A DNA stretch of 64,000 nucleotides, from the NCBI GenBank assembly GCA_910576535.1, contig CAJTKK010000001.1:1-64000 (forward strand), written 5' to 3'. Source of the stretch: an uncultured Lachnospiraceae bacterium. GTDB lineage: Bacteria > Bacillota > Clostridia > Lachnospirales > Lachnospiraceae. A program made the position numbers and the translations under genes. This document shows positions 7,678 through 16,744 of this stretch, one piece after another (the stretch's first letter is position 1; every line of letters begins with the position of its first letter). A model generated the notes under the pieces. It was not told the DNA's origin. It did no database searches and saw only the letters and a program-made list of their open reading frames with translations.

Positions 7678-8565
7678 TTACTTCACCCATTGGGACCACT
7701 TCATCCTATACTCTTCCGCGCTCATCCCTTCCCCGTCCTTAAACAGTTTCCGGAATAAATCGTCATTCCTGATCCCGGACTCTTCTATAATTTCTTTCAC
7801 AGGCTTTACCGTAAAGCGCAAAAGTTCCTTTGCCGCAGTAAACCTTCTGTTTACGATATAATCTCTCAAGGTAATCCCATAGGTTTTCTGGAAACTGATA
7901 TCCAGGTCTTCCTCATCCATCGAGAACCTTTCCGCATATTTCTCCAATAAATCCCCGTCCGCATAATTCCTGTTTACGCTTTCCCTGATCTCGTTACATA
8001 TTTTTTTATATTTTCCCTGATTGACCCTTTCCTTCCTCATGACGGAAAAAAGACATTCATTCACCAGTTTTAACAGAATACTTCCGCTTAACAGTTCTGA
8101 CTCCAAGTCCTTTTCCCTCTGCAATGTCATCAGTTCCGCAATCAACCCCTGAAGAGCCTTTATCTGCTCCGGCTCAAAAATATTCTTGCCCCCGTTTTGT
8201 TCTAAGAATAGTTCAAAATATTCTTTCGCGCTGTTCCCGTTAAAATGAACCCACATAAGCTCCCACGGGTTTTCCCTGCTGCTCTCATGGGCATAATATT
8301 CCATGCAGCTAATAAAAGCGCAATCCCCCGTTTTTACATCATATACCTTATCTCCGATGGCAATAGCGCCTCTCCCGCTTAGAACCCCGAGGAACAAAAA
8401 AGAGTCCAGTTTTTCACGCTGCGATTTATGAGGCTGCAGGCTTTTTAATTTTCCTACCTCCTGTACATACAATAGATTTTTTTTGGCAAACTCTCCCGGT
8501 GTATGCAGCATCCTCTCGGAATCTGTTATCCCTGTGGTTGAAAATATTGTATTGTTCTCCGTCAT
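7678..8565 (-). CDS. AraC-family transcriptional regulator
   Basis: 295 residues. An N-terminal cupin-like sensing domain (about 40-130: FLGVLSGRGAIAIGDKVYDVKTGD, then WELMWVHFNG) precedes a C-terminal pair of helix-turn-helix motifs (about 195-290), with FSMDEEDLDISFQKTYGITLRDYI and ESGIRNDDLFRKLFKDGEGMSAEEYR. This is the usual build of sugar-responsive AraC activators. The ATG overlaps the stop of the rmd gene (ATGA), with AAGGAG just upstream, so it is translationally coupled to the sugar-nucleotide gene before it. A regulator embedded in the operon suggests the locus, or a sugar uptake system elsewhere, is controlled by a glycan-derived signal. Target not known. Confidence 0.85.
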   Translation of the reverse strand: MTENNTIFSTTGITDSERMLHTPGEFAKKNLLYVQEVGKLKSLQPHKSQREKLDSFLFLGVLSGRGAIAIGDKVYDVKTGDCAFISCMEYYAHESSRENPWELMWVHFNGNSAKEYFELFLEQNGGKNIFEPEQIKALQGLIAELMTLQREKDLESELLSGSILLKLVNECLFSVMRKERVNQGKYKKICNEIRESVNRNYADGDLLEKYAERFSMDEEDLDISFQKTYGITLRDYIVNRRFTAAKELLRFTVKPVKEIIEESGIRNDDLFRKLFKDGEGMSAEEYRMKWSQWVK

Positions 8566-9527
8566 ACGCTCTCCTTTTTTATCATATCCCTCCAGTAATC
8601 CAAAGTTTCCTTTATGGTCTGCTCCAAGCTAATCCTGGGTTCCCACCCTGTCAGCTCTCTGATCTTGGAAATATCGGCCGCAATAATCGGCACGTCCACC
8701 GGCCTTAACTTATTCGCGTCTACCTCTACCGTGATATCACACGGCGACAATGCAATAATACTGTCCAGAATTTCCCTGATGGAAATAGCATACCCGCTGC
8801 CCACATTATAAGTCTCCCCCGGTATCCCCTTTTCTATCAGAAGGACATAAGCGCGCACTACGTCCCGCACATCCGTAAAATCGCGTTTCGCTTCCAGATT
8901 GCCTACATACATTACCGGTTTTCTCAATCCCTGCTCTATTTCCGCTACCTGTTTGCAGAAATCCGCCACCACAAACATCGGCGCCTGTGTAGGGCCAATA
9001 TGGTTAAAAGCGCGTACCATCATCAGCTCCATATCATACGCCTGCGCATAGATATTCCCTATCAGGTTCTGGCATACTTTTGTTGCCGCATAAATATTTC
9101 CCGGCCGTATCATATTATTTTCCCCAATCGGCGTTTCCCCTGGCTTAATATGCCCATATTCCTCACCGGAACCGATCAGAAGCACCCTGGGTTTATAATA
9201 TAGCTCCCTGACAGCGTCCATTACATTCACGCTTCCCTTAATATTTACATCAATCGTCAGGCCAGGGTTCTTCCATGCAAGTCCCACGGAGCTTTGCGCC
9301 GCCAAATGAAAAATATAATCCGGGCGGATTTCAAACAGCAGCGAAACAATTGCCTCCCTGTCCAATATATCCAGATTAAAAATCCGGGCATCTTCATTTT
9401 CAATTTTTTCATGCGGGAGTTTGGTGACATATACCTCCATGCCGCCTTTTTTTAAATTTTGCATCAAATAGCTGCCTACAAACCCCGCCGCCCCTATAAT
9501 CATTGCTTTTCTCATAGCTAATACCAT
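8562..9527 (-). CDS. rmd: GDP-6-deoxy-D-mannose reductase (Rmd-like)
   Basis: 321 residues. Rossmann motif GAAGFVGSY near the N-terminus, catalytic IYAATK (Y-x3-K), and the segment FNHIGPTQAPMFVVADF with DFTDVRDVVRAY characteristic of GDP-4-keto-6-deoxymannose reductases. It reduces the product of Gmd, encoded just upstream, to GDP-D-rhamnose. A GDP-L-fucose synthase would be expected to look different (epimerase/reductase family). AGGGG lies about 10 nt before the chosen ATG; an ATG 12 nt further in is possible. A small inverted repeat AAGGGAA/TTCCCTT (about 9531-9556) surrounds this ribosome binding site and might affect its access. Confidence 0.85.
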   Translation of the reverse strand: MVLAMRKAMIIGAAGFVGSYLMQNLKKGGMEVYVTKLPHEKIENEDARIFNLDILDREAIVSLLFEIRPDYIFHLAAQSSVGLAWKNPGLTIDVNIKGSVNVMDAVRELYYKPRVLLIGSGEEYGHIKPGETPIGENNMIRPGNIYAATKVCQNLIGNIYAQAYDMELMMVRAFNHIGPTQAPMFVVADFCKQVAEIEQGLRKPVMYVGNLEAKRDFTDVRDVVRAYVLLIEKGIPGETYNVGSGYAISIREILDSIIALSPCDITVEVDANKLRPVDVPIIAADISKIRELTGWEPRISLEQTIKETLDYWRDMIKKESV

Positions 9528-9572
9528 AGAAAGGGAACCCCTGTACGGAATTCCCTTCTCCTCTGTTATATT

Positions 9573-10604
9573 TTATAAATTGTTGTACGCAATTTCCTTT
9601 TTTACTAATTCCATATCATTCTTCACCATACGCTCTACCAGCTCATCAAACGAAATTTCCCTCTTCCAGCCAAGTTCCTTCTCTGCCTTTTCCGGGTTGC
9701 CAAGCAGGATATCCACTTCCGCCGGGCGGAAAAACTCCTTGCTCACTTTGACAATTGTCTTCCCGGTCTCCTTATCTTTCCCGGTCTCGTCAATCCCCGA
9801 ACCTGTCCATTCCACTGTAATGCCTGCTTTGGCAAATGCTATTTCCACAAATTCACGGACTGTTCTCGTTTCGTTTGTGGCAATGACATAGTCATCCGCC
9901 TTATCCTGCTGAAGCATCAGCCACATCGCATATACATAGTCCTTCGAATGCCCCCAGTCACGCTTGGAATCCATATTGCCAAGTTCCATATAATCTTGTA
10001 TCCCAAGCTTAATCCTTACCACTGCATCTGTAATCTTACGGGTAACAAATTCTTTGCCCCTTCTTTCGCTTTCATGGTTAAAAAGGATACCGCTGCACGC
10101 ATACATCCCATAGCTTTCACGGTAATTCTTCGTAATCCAGTGTCCGTACACTTTTGCAACGCCATAAGGGCTTCTTGGATAAAAGGGAGTCGTCTCCCGC
10201 TGCGGAATCTCCTGTACCAGGCCAAACATTTCGGAAGTGGACGCCTGGTAAAATCTACAGGACGGCTTCACAACCCGGATTGCCTCCAGCATATTCGTCA
10301 CGCCAAGCGCATCAATCTGGGCAGTGGCCAGCGGCTGTTCCCAGGAAGTTGCCACAAAAGACTGGGCAGCAAGATTATACACTTCATCTGCCTGCGATAT
10401 ATTCATCGCATTAATTAACGATACTACATCCGTCATATCCGCATAAATAAAATGTATTTTATCCTTAATATGCTCTACATTGCCATAATCCACTACAGCC
10501 TTTCTACGCATAATCCCATATACGTTATATCCTTTTTCCAGTAATAATTCTGCTAAATAAGAGCCATCTTGTCCAGCAATTCCTGTAATTAGCGCATTTT
10601 TCAT
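9573..10604 (-). CDS. gmd: GDP-mannose 4,6-dehydratase
   Basis: 343 residues. ITGIAGQDGSYLAELLL is the family's nucleotide-binding signature; ASTSEMFG and the PRSPYGVAKVYGHW active-site segment follow, then ILFNHESERRGKEFVTRKI, all highly characteristic of Gmd. It converts GDP-D-mannose to GDP-4-keto-6-deoxymannose for the following reductase. The start is set at 10604 because GAGGT lies 8 nt upstream; a start 15 nt earlier has no site. It is the first minus-strand gene after the divergent promoter region at 10620-10803 and probably has its own promoter there. Confidence 0.95.
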   Translation of the reverse strand: MKNALITGIAGQDGSYLAELLLEKGYNVYGIMRRKAVVDYGNVEHIKDKIHFIYADMTDVVSLINAMNISQADEVYNLAAQSFVATSWEQPLATAQIDALGVTNMLEAIRVVKPSCRFYQASTSEMFGLVQEIPQRETTPFYPRSPYGVAKVYGHWITKNYRESYGMYACSGILFNHESERRGKEFVTRKITDAVVRIKLGIQDYMELGNMDSKRDWGHSKDYVYAMWLMLQQDKADDYVIATNETRTVREFVEIAFAKAGITVEWTGSGIDETGKDKETGKTIVKVSKEFFRPAEVDILLGNPEKAEKELGWKREISFDELVERMVKNDMELVKKEIAYNNL

Positions 10605-10619
10605 TAATCTATACCTCAC

Positions 10620-10803
10620 ATTTCAATATTGTGCATTGTTTAGTATTATATTATAACAAAATATTATACAAAGCAATTATTTTTGATTAAATTTTCTTAG
10701 AAATTTTATTTCTTGAATATACAAAATAATTATTTTCAAAATACTCTCAGATGACATGTAACTTCATTTATGGTAAACTACAATTATAAGCTTTTGTATT
10801 ATA
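10620..10803. promoter_or_regulatory. Divergent promoter region between gmd and a plus-strand glycosyltransferase
   Basis: A very AT-rich 184-nt gap between divergent genes. On the minus strand TTGCTT with TAATAT 17 bp downstream precedes gmd. On the plus strand TTCATT, 16 bp and TATAAG (about 10764-10791) precede the glycosyltransferase. It is the only divergent junction in the glycan locus, so regulation may be exercised here. Confidence 0.5.
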
Positions 10804-10827
10804 ATGCATAAAAAGGAGAATTTGAAA

Positions 10828-11865
10828 TTGCAGCTTTTACTATCTGCCAAATGTTTATTAACCGCTATCGAAAACAAAAAAGTTCTTTTTATTACTACAA
10901 AGAATCTATCTTACATCCGTAACACCCAGGAAATCAGCCTGATAAAAAAGTATGCTTCCCAATGTGATATTATCGGCTCCAACCATTCCAGCTATTTTAT
11001 AAGATTATCCAAAGTATACTATCAGATATTAACGGCTTCTATTCGCGCTTATGATACTGTCTGGATCGGTTTTGCTCCGCAGCTTGTCCTCCCCCTTTTT
11101 AGGCGTAAACTTTGCAAATCCAATCTTCAAGTCGTGGAAGATTTTTTTATTTCCATGTATGATACCCTTTGTTATGACCGGAAAAAAATCAAAAAAAATA
11201 GCCGGCTGGCACATCTGTTATATAAAGCAGATAAACTAACCCTTTCCCTTGCTGACATTGTGATATGTGACACCCATGCACATGGGCAATATTTTGCCGA
11301 AACATTCCTTGTTAATCCCGAGAAAATATATACATTATATTTGCAGGCTGATACATCTATCTTTCATCCAATGAGTTGTCCACGGCCTGATTTTCTAAAG
11401 AATAAATTCGTCATTCTTTATTTCGGAAGCATTTTGCCTCTTCAAGGGGCAGATATCGTCCTTGAAGCGATGAATATCCTGAAAAAGCGGACAGATTTTT
11501 ATTTTTATTTTATTGGACCCATGAAAGATAAAAAAATAGCAGCCTCCAAACCTGTTTCCAAAAACATTGAATATTTTGACTGGCTCAGCCTGGAAGAACT
11601 GGCAATGTATATCCATTATTCCGATCTTTGCCTTGCCGGCCATTTTAATTCTTCTATTGAAAAAGCCAAACGTACCATCCCAGGTAAAGCATATATTTAT
11701 CAGGCAATGGATAAGCCCATGATTCTCGGGGAAAATCCTGCAAATCATGAGCTTTTTTCCAATGCATCTACCGTTTCTTTCGTTGAAATGGGAAATGCCC
11801 AGGCTCTCGCAGATGCCATTGTCCAATTTCACCAGCAAAGGCTTCCATCAAATTCCGGCGCCTAA
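10828..11865 (+). CDS. Glycosyltransferase, GT4-like (GT-B fold)
   Basis: 345 residues from a TTG at 10828, chosen because AAGGAG (10813-10818) lies 9 nt before it, while the ATG at 10804 has no site. The C-terminal half has the GT-B donor domain pattern: KFVILYFGSILPLQGADIVLEAM (about 198-220), FIGPM, then YFDWLSLEELAMYIHYSDLCL and a stretch GKAYIYQAMDKPMILGE. The N-terminal domain is divergent. It is the only plus-strand gene in the glycan locus; its stop codon overlaps the stop of the convergent MBOAT gene by 4 nt. Donor and acceptor unknown. Confidence 0.75.
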   Translation: MQLLLSAKCLLTAIENKKVLFITTKNLSYIRNTQEISLIKKYASQCDIIGSNHSSYFIRLSKVYYQILTASIRAYDTVWIGFAPQLVLPLFRRKLCKSNLQVVEDFFISMYDTLCYDRKKIKKNSRLAHLLYKADKLTLSLADIVICDTHAHGQYFAETFLVNPEKIYTLYLQADTSIFHPMSCPRPDFLKNKFVILYFGSILPLQGADIVLEAMNILKKRTDFYFYFIGPMKDKKIAASKPVSKNIEYFDWLSLEELAMYIHYSDLCLAGHFNSSIEKAKRTIPGKAYIYQAMDKPMILGENPANHELFSNASTVSFVEMGNAQALADAIVQFHQQRLPSNSGA

Positions 11866-13307
11866 TACCCTTGATACATAAAAACAGACACATCATACTC
11901 TGCCCCATATTTTCCATACCAGATAACAGCAAATACAAGGGCATACCAGATCATCCATCGTACTGGCAGCCTCTGCTTTGAAATCCACTCCCGGATTCCA
12001 TACCCCTTTTCCTGCAATATGGAAACCAAAAACCATAGGAGCAATGCTATGGCTAGCACAACAGTGTCTGTCCTTACAAACGATGATGCCCGTACAATCC
12101 TAAAAACATTGCCAATCTGATACTGGTCAATGCGGAACAATTTCCCAATGCATTTCATAGCTGCCCCAAATGAATCCGTTTCAATAAATACGTCCGCAAT
12201 AAGCACAATGCACCAAGTCCTAGCTATACAAAATAACCGGTAAATCCGGGTCTGCTGGTATCTGCCCTTTTCCTTTTTCCCCTGGCAAGATTCCCTGGCA
12301 AGCGAACAGCACATAAGAATCCCATAATAAATCCCCCATATCAAATATCCTTTAGAATTACTATGCCACAGCCCTGTCAATACCCAGACTATCATCGTAC
12401 CAAGCAACGTGGACGCTATTTTCCCATACTGCTTATTATATCTTTTCACCCTTTTATTTATCTTCCGCCCAACATTAGACATTACAATGGAATATAGTAC
12501 ATAGTCTTTGAACCATGTACCCAAGGATATATGCCACCTTCTCCAAAATTCAGAAACACTGGCTGAGAAAAAAGGCCGGTTAAAATTTTCCGTTATTTTA
12601 ATCCCAAAGGTTTCCCCAACACCGGTTACCATATCCATATATCCGGAAAAATCAGCATATAACTGAATAGCAAAACACGCTGTCCCTGCCATAACGGCAA
12701 ACCCTTCTGCTTCTGGCAGATTCGCATATACCTCATTTACAATAATGCCCAAGCGAGGGACAATAACCAAAATCTTCATTGTCCCCCATACAAACCGCTG
12801 AATTCCTTTATACAAATGATCCCATGAAAAATCATGTTGATGGAAGAGCTGTTCCGACAGCATATCATACCGGTTAATCGGACCTTGAATAATCGACGGG
12901 AAAAAGGATATACCCAACAACAGTTTAAAGAAACTATGCTCTGCCGGATACTTCTCCCTATGTATATCCACGCAATACCCAATTGCCGAAAGAACAAAAA
13001 AAGATACCCCCAATGTTGCCCCATAGCCCAGATTGTTAAAACTCCTGCACATAATCAGAAGTAACAACTGCAAGCCTATACAGCCCCATAAATAAACAAC
13101 GGAACATAAACCTTTTTTTAACAGCCGCCCGTATATGTATGCAATGCTTGTACAGCCTATTAATACAAACGGCAGTTTTCCTGCGCAGATCCAGTAAAAT
13201 ACAAAGCTTGCTATCAATAAAAGCTGCCATTGTATCTTAGGAGATTTATAATATAGAAAAAACAATATTCCCCAAAAAACAAAAAAAGTAAATGAAATAA
13301 GCTGCAT
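11862..13307 (-). CDS. MBOAT-family membrane O-acyltransferase (DltB-like)
   Basis: 481 residues with about 11 membrane segments. FWRRWHISLGTWFKDYVLY (His at about 259) and TGLWHSNSKG (catalytic His at about 315) are the hallmark MBOAT motifs of the DltB/AlgI group, which pass an acyl group across the membrane onto an extracellular polymer. It follows a carrier protein gene by one base, so the pair resembles DltC-DltB. With the adenylating enzyme and SGNH protein upstream it forms a Dlt-like cassette. In Dlt the load is D-alanine; here the acyl group is unknown because a GNAT gene is added and other genes of teichoic acid synthesis are absent. Confidence 0.88.
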   Translation of the reverse strand: MQLISFTFFVFWGILFFLYYKSPKIQWQLLLIASFVFYWICAGKLPFVLIGCTSIAYIYGRLLKKGLCSVVYLWGCIGLQLLLLIMCRSFNNLGYGATLGVSFFVLSAIGYCVDIHREKYPAEHSFFKLLLGISFFPSIIQGPINRYDMLSEQLFHQHDFSWDHLYKGIQRFVWGTMKILVIVPRLGIIVNEVYANLPEAEGFAVMAGTACFAIQLYADFSGYMDMVTGVGETFGIKITENFNRPFFSASVSEFWRRWHISLGTWFKDYVLYSIVMSNVGRKINKRVKRYNKQYGKIASTLLGTMIVWVLTGLWHSNSKGYLIWGIYYGILMCCSLARESCQGKKEKGRYQQTRIYRLFCIARTWCIVLIADVFIETDSFGAAMKCIGKLFRIDQYQIGNVFRIVRASSFVRTDTVVLAIALLLWFLVSILQEKGYGIREWISKQRLPVRWMIWYALVFAVIWYGKYGAEYDVSVFMYQGY

Positions 13308-13308
13308 A

Positions 13309-13542
13309 TTAACCTACCAATTGTTTTACCAATGCAACAACAGCATCTTTGTTTGCAAAGTTCTTCGTCACTACATATTTGGCATCAATTTCAATATCAA
13401 ATTCTTCTTCCAAGTCACTGACAATTCCTATTAATTCAAAGGAATCCAACAGGCCGTCTGCCATCATATTCTCCCCTTTATAATCTTTGATTGCCTCATT
13501 ATAATCATCTAAAATACTGATAATCTTCTCTTCCATTTCCAC
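13309..13542 (-). CDS. Acyl carrier protein (DltC-like)
   Basis: 77 residues, acidic, mostly helical. GLLDSFELIGIV contains the Ser (about 34) that carries 4'-phosphopantetheine in carrier proteins. Its place between the adenylating enzyme/GNAT and the MBOAT gene matches a DltC role: it is loaded by the ligase and presents the acyl group to the membrane transferase. The stop is one base from the MBOAT start, indicating coupled translation. Confidence 0.87.
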   Translation of the reverse strand: MEMEEKIISILDDYNEAIKDYKGENMMADGLLDSFELIGIVSDLEEEFDIEIDAKYVVTKNFANKDAVVALVKQLVG

Positions 13543-13597
13543 TTTCTCCTCTCTTAGTTTTTCCGTTTCCTATCTGATTTTATTGGTTTATGGGTCA

Positions 13598-14092
13598 TCA
13601 GTCCCTTTTTATCACTGTTTTCATTAATATTTTTTCTGTCACATTCCTCCTAAAAAGCCCCTTAAGCTGGAATAATTCAATGTATCCTCTTTCCGCATAA
13701 AGTCTTTCCGCTTCCTGATTAAAGTCCCCGACCGTCAAAAAGGCTTTTGTCTGTATATGGTTTTTCCCATGAATCAAAATATCATTTTCAAAAAAATTCA
13801 TTAATGCAGTTCCAATCCCCTTCCCCTGATGCCTGTCTTTGACCGCTATCATGTGCAAATATGGAAACGAGTGAAACATCCCCTCCATCTGATACCAGAT
13901 TACCCCTAACACTTCGCCTTCGTTTCCTTCGCCCGGATCCCGGAACACAAATATATTATCTTTTTTCATGCCTTGCTTCATTGCATCTCTAATCAGTTCT
14001 CTTTTTGGATAATACGTCTTTCCCATCCTAGAAAGAAAAATGATGCCGGCGCATTCTTCCAAATCTTTTTCTTCCGCTTCTGTAATAGACAT
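13598..14092 (-). CDS. GNAT-family N-acetyltransferase
   Basis: 164 residues. Acetyl-CoA binding motif A is HMIAVKDRHQGKGIGTALM (about 91-109); the C-terminal part has EAERLYAERGYIELFQLKG, the usual motif-B region. It sits between the adenylating enzyme and the carrier protein of the Dlt-like cassette, where the classical dlt operon has no gene. A likely role is acetylation of the amino acid or amino sugar before or after loading, but this rests only on position. Confidence 0.8.
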   Translation of the reverse strand: MSITEAEEKDLEECAGIIFLSRMGKTYYPKRELIRDAMKQGMKKDNIFVFRDPGEGNEGEVLGVIWYQMEGMFHSFPYLHMIAVKDRHQGKGIGTALMNFFENDILIHGKNHIQTKAFLTVGDFNQEAERLYAERGYIELFQLKGLFRRNVTEKILMKTVIKRD

Positions 14093-14122
14093 AACAGCCC
14101 TCCTCCTTACCGGTATGTAAGC

Positions 14123-15640
14123 CTAGCTAAGATATTCTTTCAGTTTTATGCGGTCCACTTTGCCATTTGCATTCAGCGGCAATTCTTCTATATAAATTAC
14201 TTTCCCCGGCAGCATATATTCGGGTATCAGTTCTTTCAATTTTAAGTTCAGGTCTTCTTTGGAAATATTCTTTTCCAGAAATAATACAATTTTATTTTTC
14301 TTCTCATCATATAAGCAGCAGCACATGGACACTTCATCCAAAGACGATGCCGCAGTTTCAATTTCCCCCAATTCAATCCTATGCCCTAAATGTTTTATTT
14401 GAAAATCCTTTCTGGAAAGATAGATAATTTCATATCTTTCATTATATTTAACAATATCTCCTGTCCGGTAAATTTTTTCTTCATACGCCCTTTGAAGGGG
14501 ATTCTGAACAAACGCTTCCCTGGTTTTTTCCGGATTATTATAGTAACCTACAGCCAGAGACGTTCCTCTTACGCATAACTCACCGGCTCGTCCCGGTTCC
14601 CGGATCAAGCCATTATTTTCATCCAGAATCATAATTTCCGTGTTTTTCATCGGAATGCCAATCGGAAGACTCTCCTCATCGGAGAATTCCCGGTCAACAA
14701 TATAATAGGTGCAGGCGTCCGTAATTTCCGTAGGGCCGTATAAATTGGCGTACACACAGTCCGGGAGATATTTTCGCCATATATTTAATTGTTTGTTCGG
14801 CATCACTTCCCCGCAGAAAAGCACCCTTTTTAGAACACCGGTCAGATCCACATCCCGGAATGCTTTTAATCTCGACACCATAATCAATGCGGAAGGAACC
14901 CAGAATATTGTATCTATTTTATTTTTCTTAAGATATTCCAGCAGCATCACCGGCTGCGAAAACATCTCTTTGGGAATAATATATAAGGACGCTCCTGTTT
15001 TTAACATGCAATAAATATCAAGAATAGAATTATCAAAATAAAAAGGCGCCTGGTTCCCAAAACGGTCATTTTCCGTAATCCCAAAGGTTCCGGTAACCCA
15101 CTCCACATAATCAATGACCGACCGGTGCGTGATGCTTACCCCTTTCGGGATTCCTGTTGATCCGGAAGTAAACAGAACATAAAGCAAATCGGTATCTATT
15201 ATTTGCTTTTGAGCCAATTTAACTTTTTCAGCTTTATTTCCGCTTACCGGTTTTACGTCTTCGTAAATCAGCATTTTTCCCGTATACCCTATCTGCCTGA
15301 ATTGACCGCTGAGGGCATAAGATGTAATTACTAATTCAGGTTCCAGGATTTCCAGAATTTTTTCTATACGCGCATCCGGCATATCAATATCTACCGGGGA
15401 ATAGAAATTTCTGCTATAGGCTATCCCCATAAATGAAATTAGGACTTTTGCGCTTTTTTCCAGAAAAACCACAACGGGGCGGTTATGCCCTATCCCCATG
15501 CGGATGATTTCATCCGCAATGCCAAAAGCCTTATCCCTTATATCTGCAAACGTCATTGCCCCTTCCTTATCACATATTGCTATTTTACCGCCAAAGCGCT
15601 GTGCCGTATCATCCAGCCATTCCGTAACATTAGTTACCAT
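14123..15640 (-). CDS. Adenylate-forming ligase (DltA / NRPS A-domain-like)
   Basis: 505 residues, the size of a free-standing adenylation domain. Core motifs in order: LFTSGSTGIPKGVSITHRS (A3, about 153-171), NLYGPTEITDACTYY (A5), YRTGDIVKY (A7), KDFQIKHLGHRIELGEIE (A8) and NANGKVDR (A10, catalytic Lys near the C-terminus). It activates an amino or carboxylic acid with ATP and transfers it to the pantetheine of the ACP encoded downstream. Similarity to DltA suggests an amino acid substrate, but specificity cannot be read by eye. Its start overlaps the end of the SGNH gene by 11 nt. Confidence 0.88.
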   Translation of the reverse strand: MVTNVTEWLDDTAQRFGGKIAICDKEGAMTFADIRDKAFGIADEIIRMGIGHNRPVVVFLEKSAKVLISFMGIAYSRNFYSPVDIDMPDARIEKILEILEPELVITSYALSGQFRQIGYTGKMLIYEDVKPVSGNKAEKVKLAQKQIIDTDLLYVLFTSGSTGIPKGVSITHRSVIDYVEWVTGTFGITENDRFGNQAPFYFDNSILDIYCMLKTGASLYIIPKEMFSQPVMLLEYLKKNKIDTIFWVPSALIMVSRLKAFRDVDLTGVLKRVLFCGEVMPNKQLNIWRKYLPDCVYANLYGPTEITDACTYYIVDREFSDEESLPIGIPMKNTEIMILDENNGLIREPGRAGELCVRGTSLAVGYYNNPEKTREAFVQNPLQRAYEEKIYRTGDIVKYNERYEIIYLSRKDFQIKHLGHRIELGEIETAASSLDEVSMCCCLYDEKKNKIVLFLEKNISKEDLNLKLKELIPEYMLPGKVIYIEELPLNANGKVDRIKLKEYLS

Positions 15641-16682
15641 ACTTTATTTCCTCCCTCAGATAATAAGTTTTCATAATTGCCTTTTTCCGTATGTGATAAG
15701 CGTCATATAAATCCTCCATCTGCAAACCGCAGTAATCGGGGTTAAACGACCCATACACCTGAATGCCTTTTTTTGATGCATAGTCCAATATATAATCCTC
15801 TGTAGCCAAAACCGGATTATATTTCTCCTCAGACCTCATATATTCATAAATTGGTTTTGAATACGGAGGAATATACAGCATGACATTTACTCCTCTTTCC
15901 TGCAGGAAATCTACCATTTGTTCAAAGTCTTTCTTCTTTTCATCTGTAATATCTATTTTGCCTAAACCATATATGACACCCTTTTCAATTATTTCATTCG
16001 TAGTATTCATGACAAATTCCATATCATCTATATTTTCATTCGGCGGTGTAAAGCTCCCGTCAAAATGTTTCTCCATAGGCACATTTTTATCAAAGATGAC
16101 TTCAAATCTTTTGCCTTCCATAAGCTGTTTTAAATTATATAAGAAATAACTCGGCGAAAAAAACTTTATCATGTCAAATCCCAGACATTTTTCATGATAG
16201 CTTGCCTTTTCCTTATTCACTAATGCAGTATAATAATGAATGGCATCCTCCAAATCCAAATAACGTGAATCTTCATATTTATTAAATAAGGAACCATTTA
16301 TTTCTAAAATTACATGCTTTGGCATTTTATTATAATATTCCAAAGTTCCTATCACTCCTTTGTAATCTTCCAGATTCGCCCCTGACATGAATAGATTTAT
16401 GCATTTATCAATTCCATCAAAACAGCCGGCATCGAACAGTCCGCTTCTGCTGGAACCAACTACCGCAAGCTCCGGTTTTTCTTTCTGCTTTTTGATAAGT
16501 GAAAGGCATAAGTTTCTTTCGTTATATTCCGCCTTAATAAGGAGGTCATAACCCAAAGCCATTTTAGATGCAATTCCGTCATACGTTATCCTGCAACATG
16601 CGTAAGAATCTACGTAATAATTGATATAAAGCATAAAATAGAAAGGAATTAAAAAAATGATTATTTTCAAAGGATTTTTCAT
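15630..16682 (-). CDS. DltD-like / SGNH-type membrane-anchored protein
   Basis: 350 residues. An N-terminal membrane anchor (about 7-24) is followed by an extracellular domain with VVGSSRSGLFDAG (the GSSR block containing the nucleophile Ser, about 76-82) and, near the end, DLYDAYHIRKKA (the Asp-x-x-His pair). These are SGNH/DltD-type catalytic elements. In Dlt systems DltD acts outside the membrane with DltB in moving the acyl group to the polymer. It is the first intact gene of the cassette running to 11862. The exact subfamily is not certain. Confidence 0.75.
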   Translation of the reverse strand: MKNPLKIIIFLIPFYFMLYINYYVDSYACCRITYDGIASKMALGYDLLIKAEYNERNLCLSLIKKQKEKPELAVVGSSRSGLFDAGCFDGIDKCINLFMSGANLEDYKGVIGTLEYYNKMPKHVILEINGSLFNKYEDSRYLDLEDAIHYYTALVNKEKASYHEKCLGFDMIKFFSPSYFLYNLKQLMEGKRFEVIFDKNVPMEKHFDGSFTPPNENIDDMEFVMNTTNEIIEKGVIYGLGKIDITDEKKKDFEQMVDFLQERGVNVMLYIPPYSKPIYEYMRSEEKYNPVLATEDYILDYASKKGIQVYGSFNPDYCGLQMEDLYDAYHIRKKAIMKTYYLREEIKYGN

Positions 16683-16744
16683 ATGTTTCTTATTATTTTC
16701 TCCTTATCCTGCTTAAAATCTCGTGCAAAAACTAAATATTTTAT

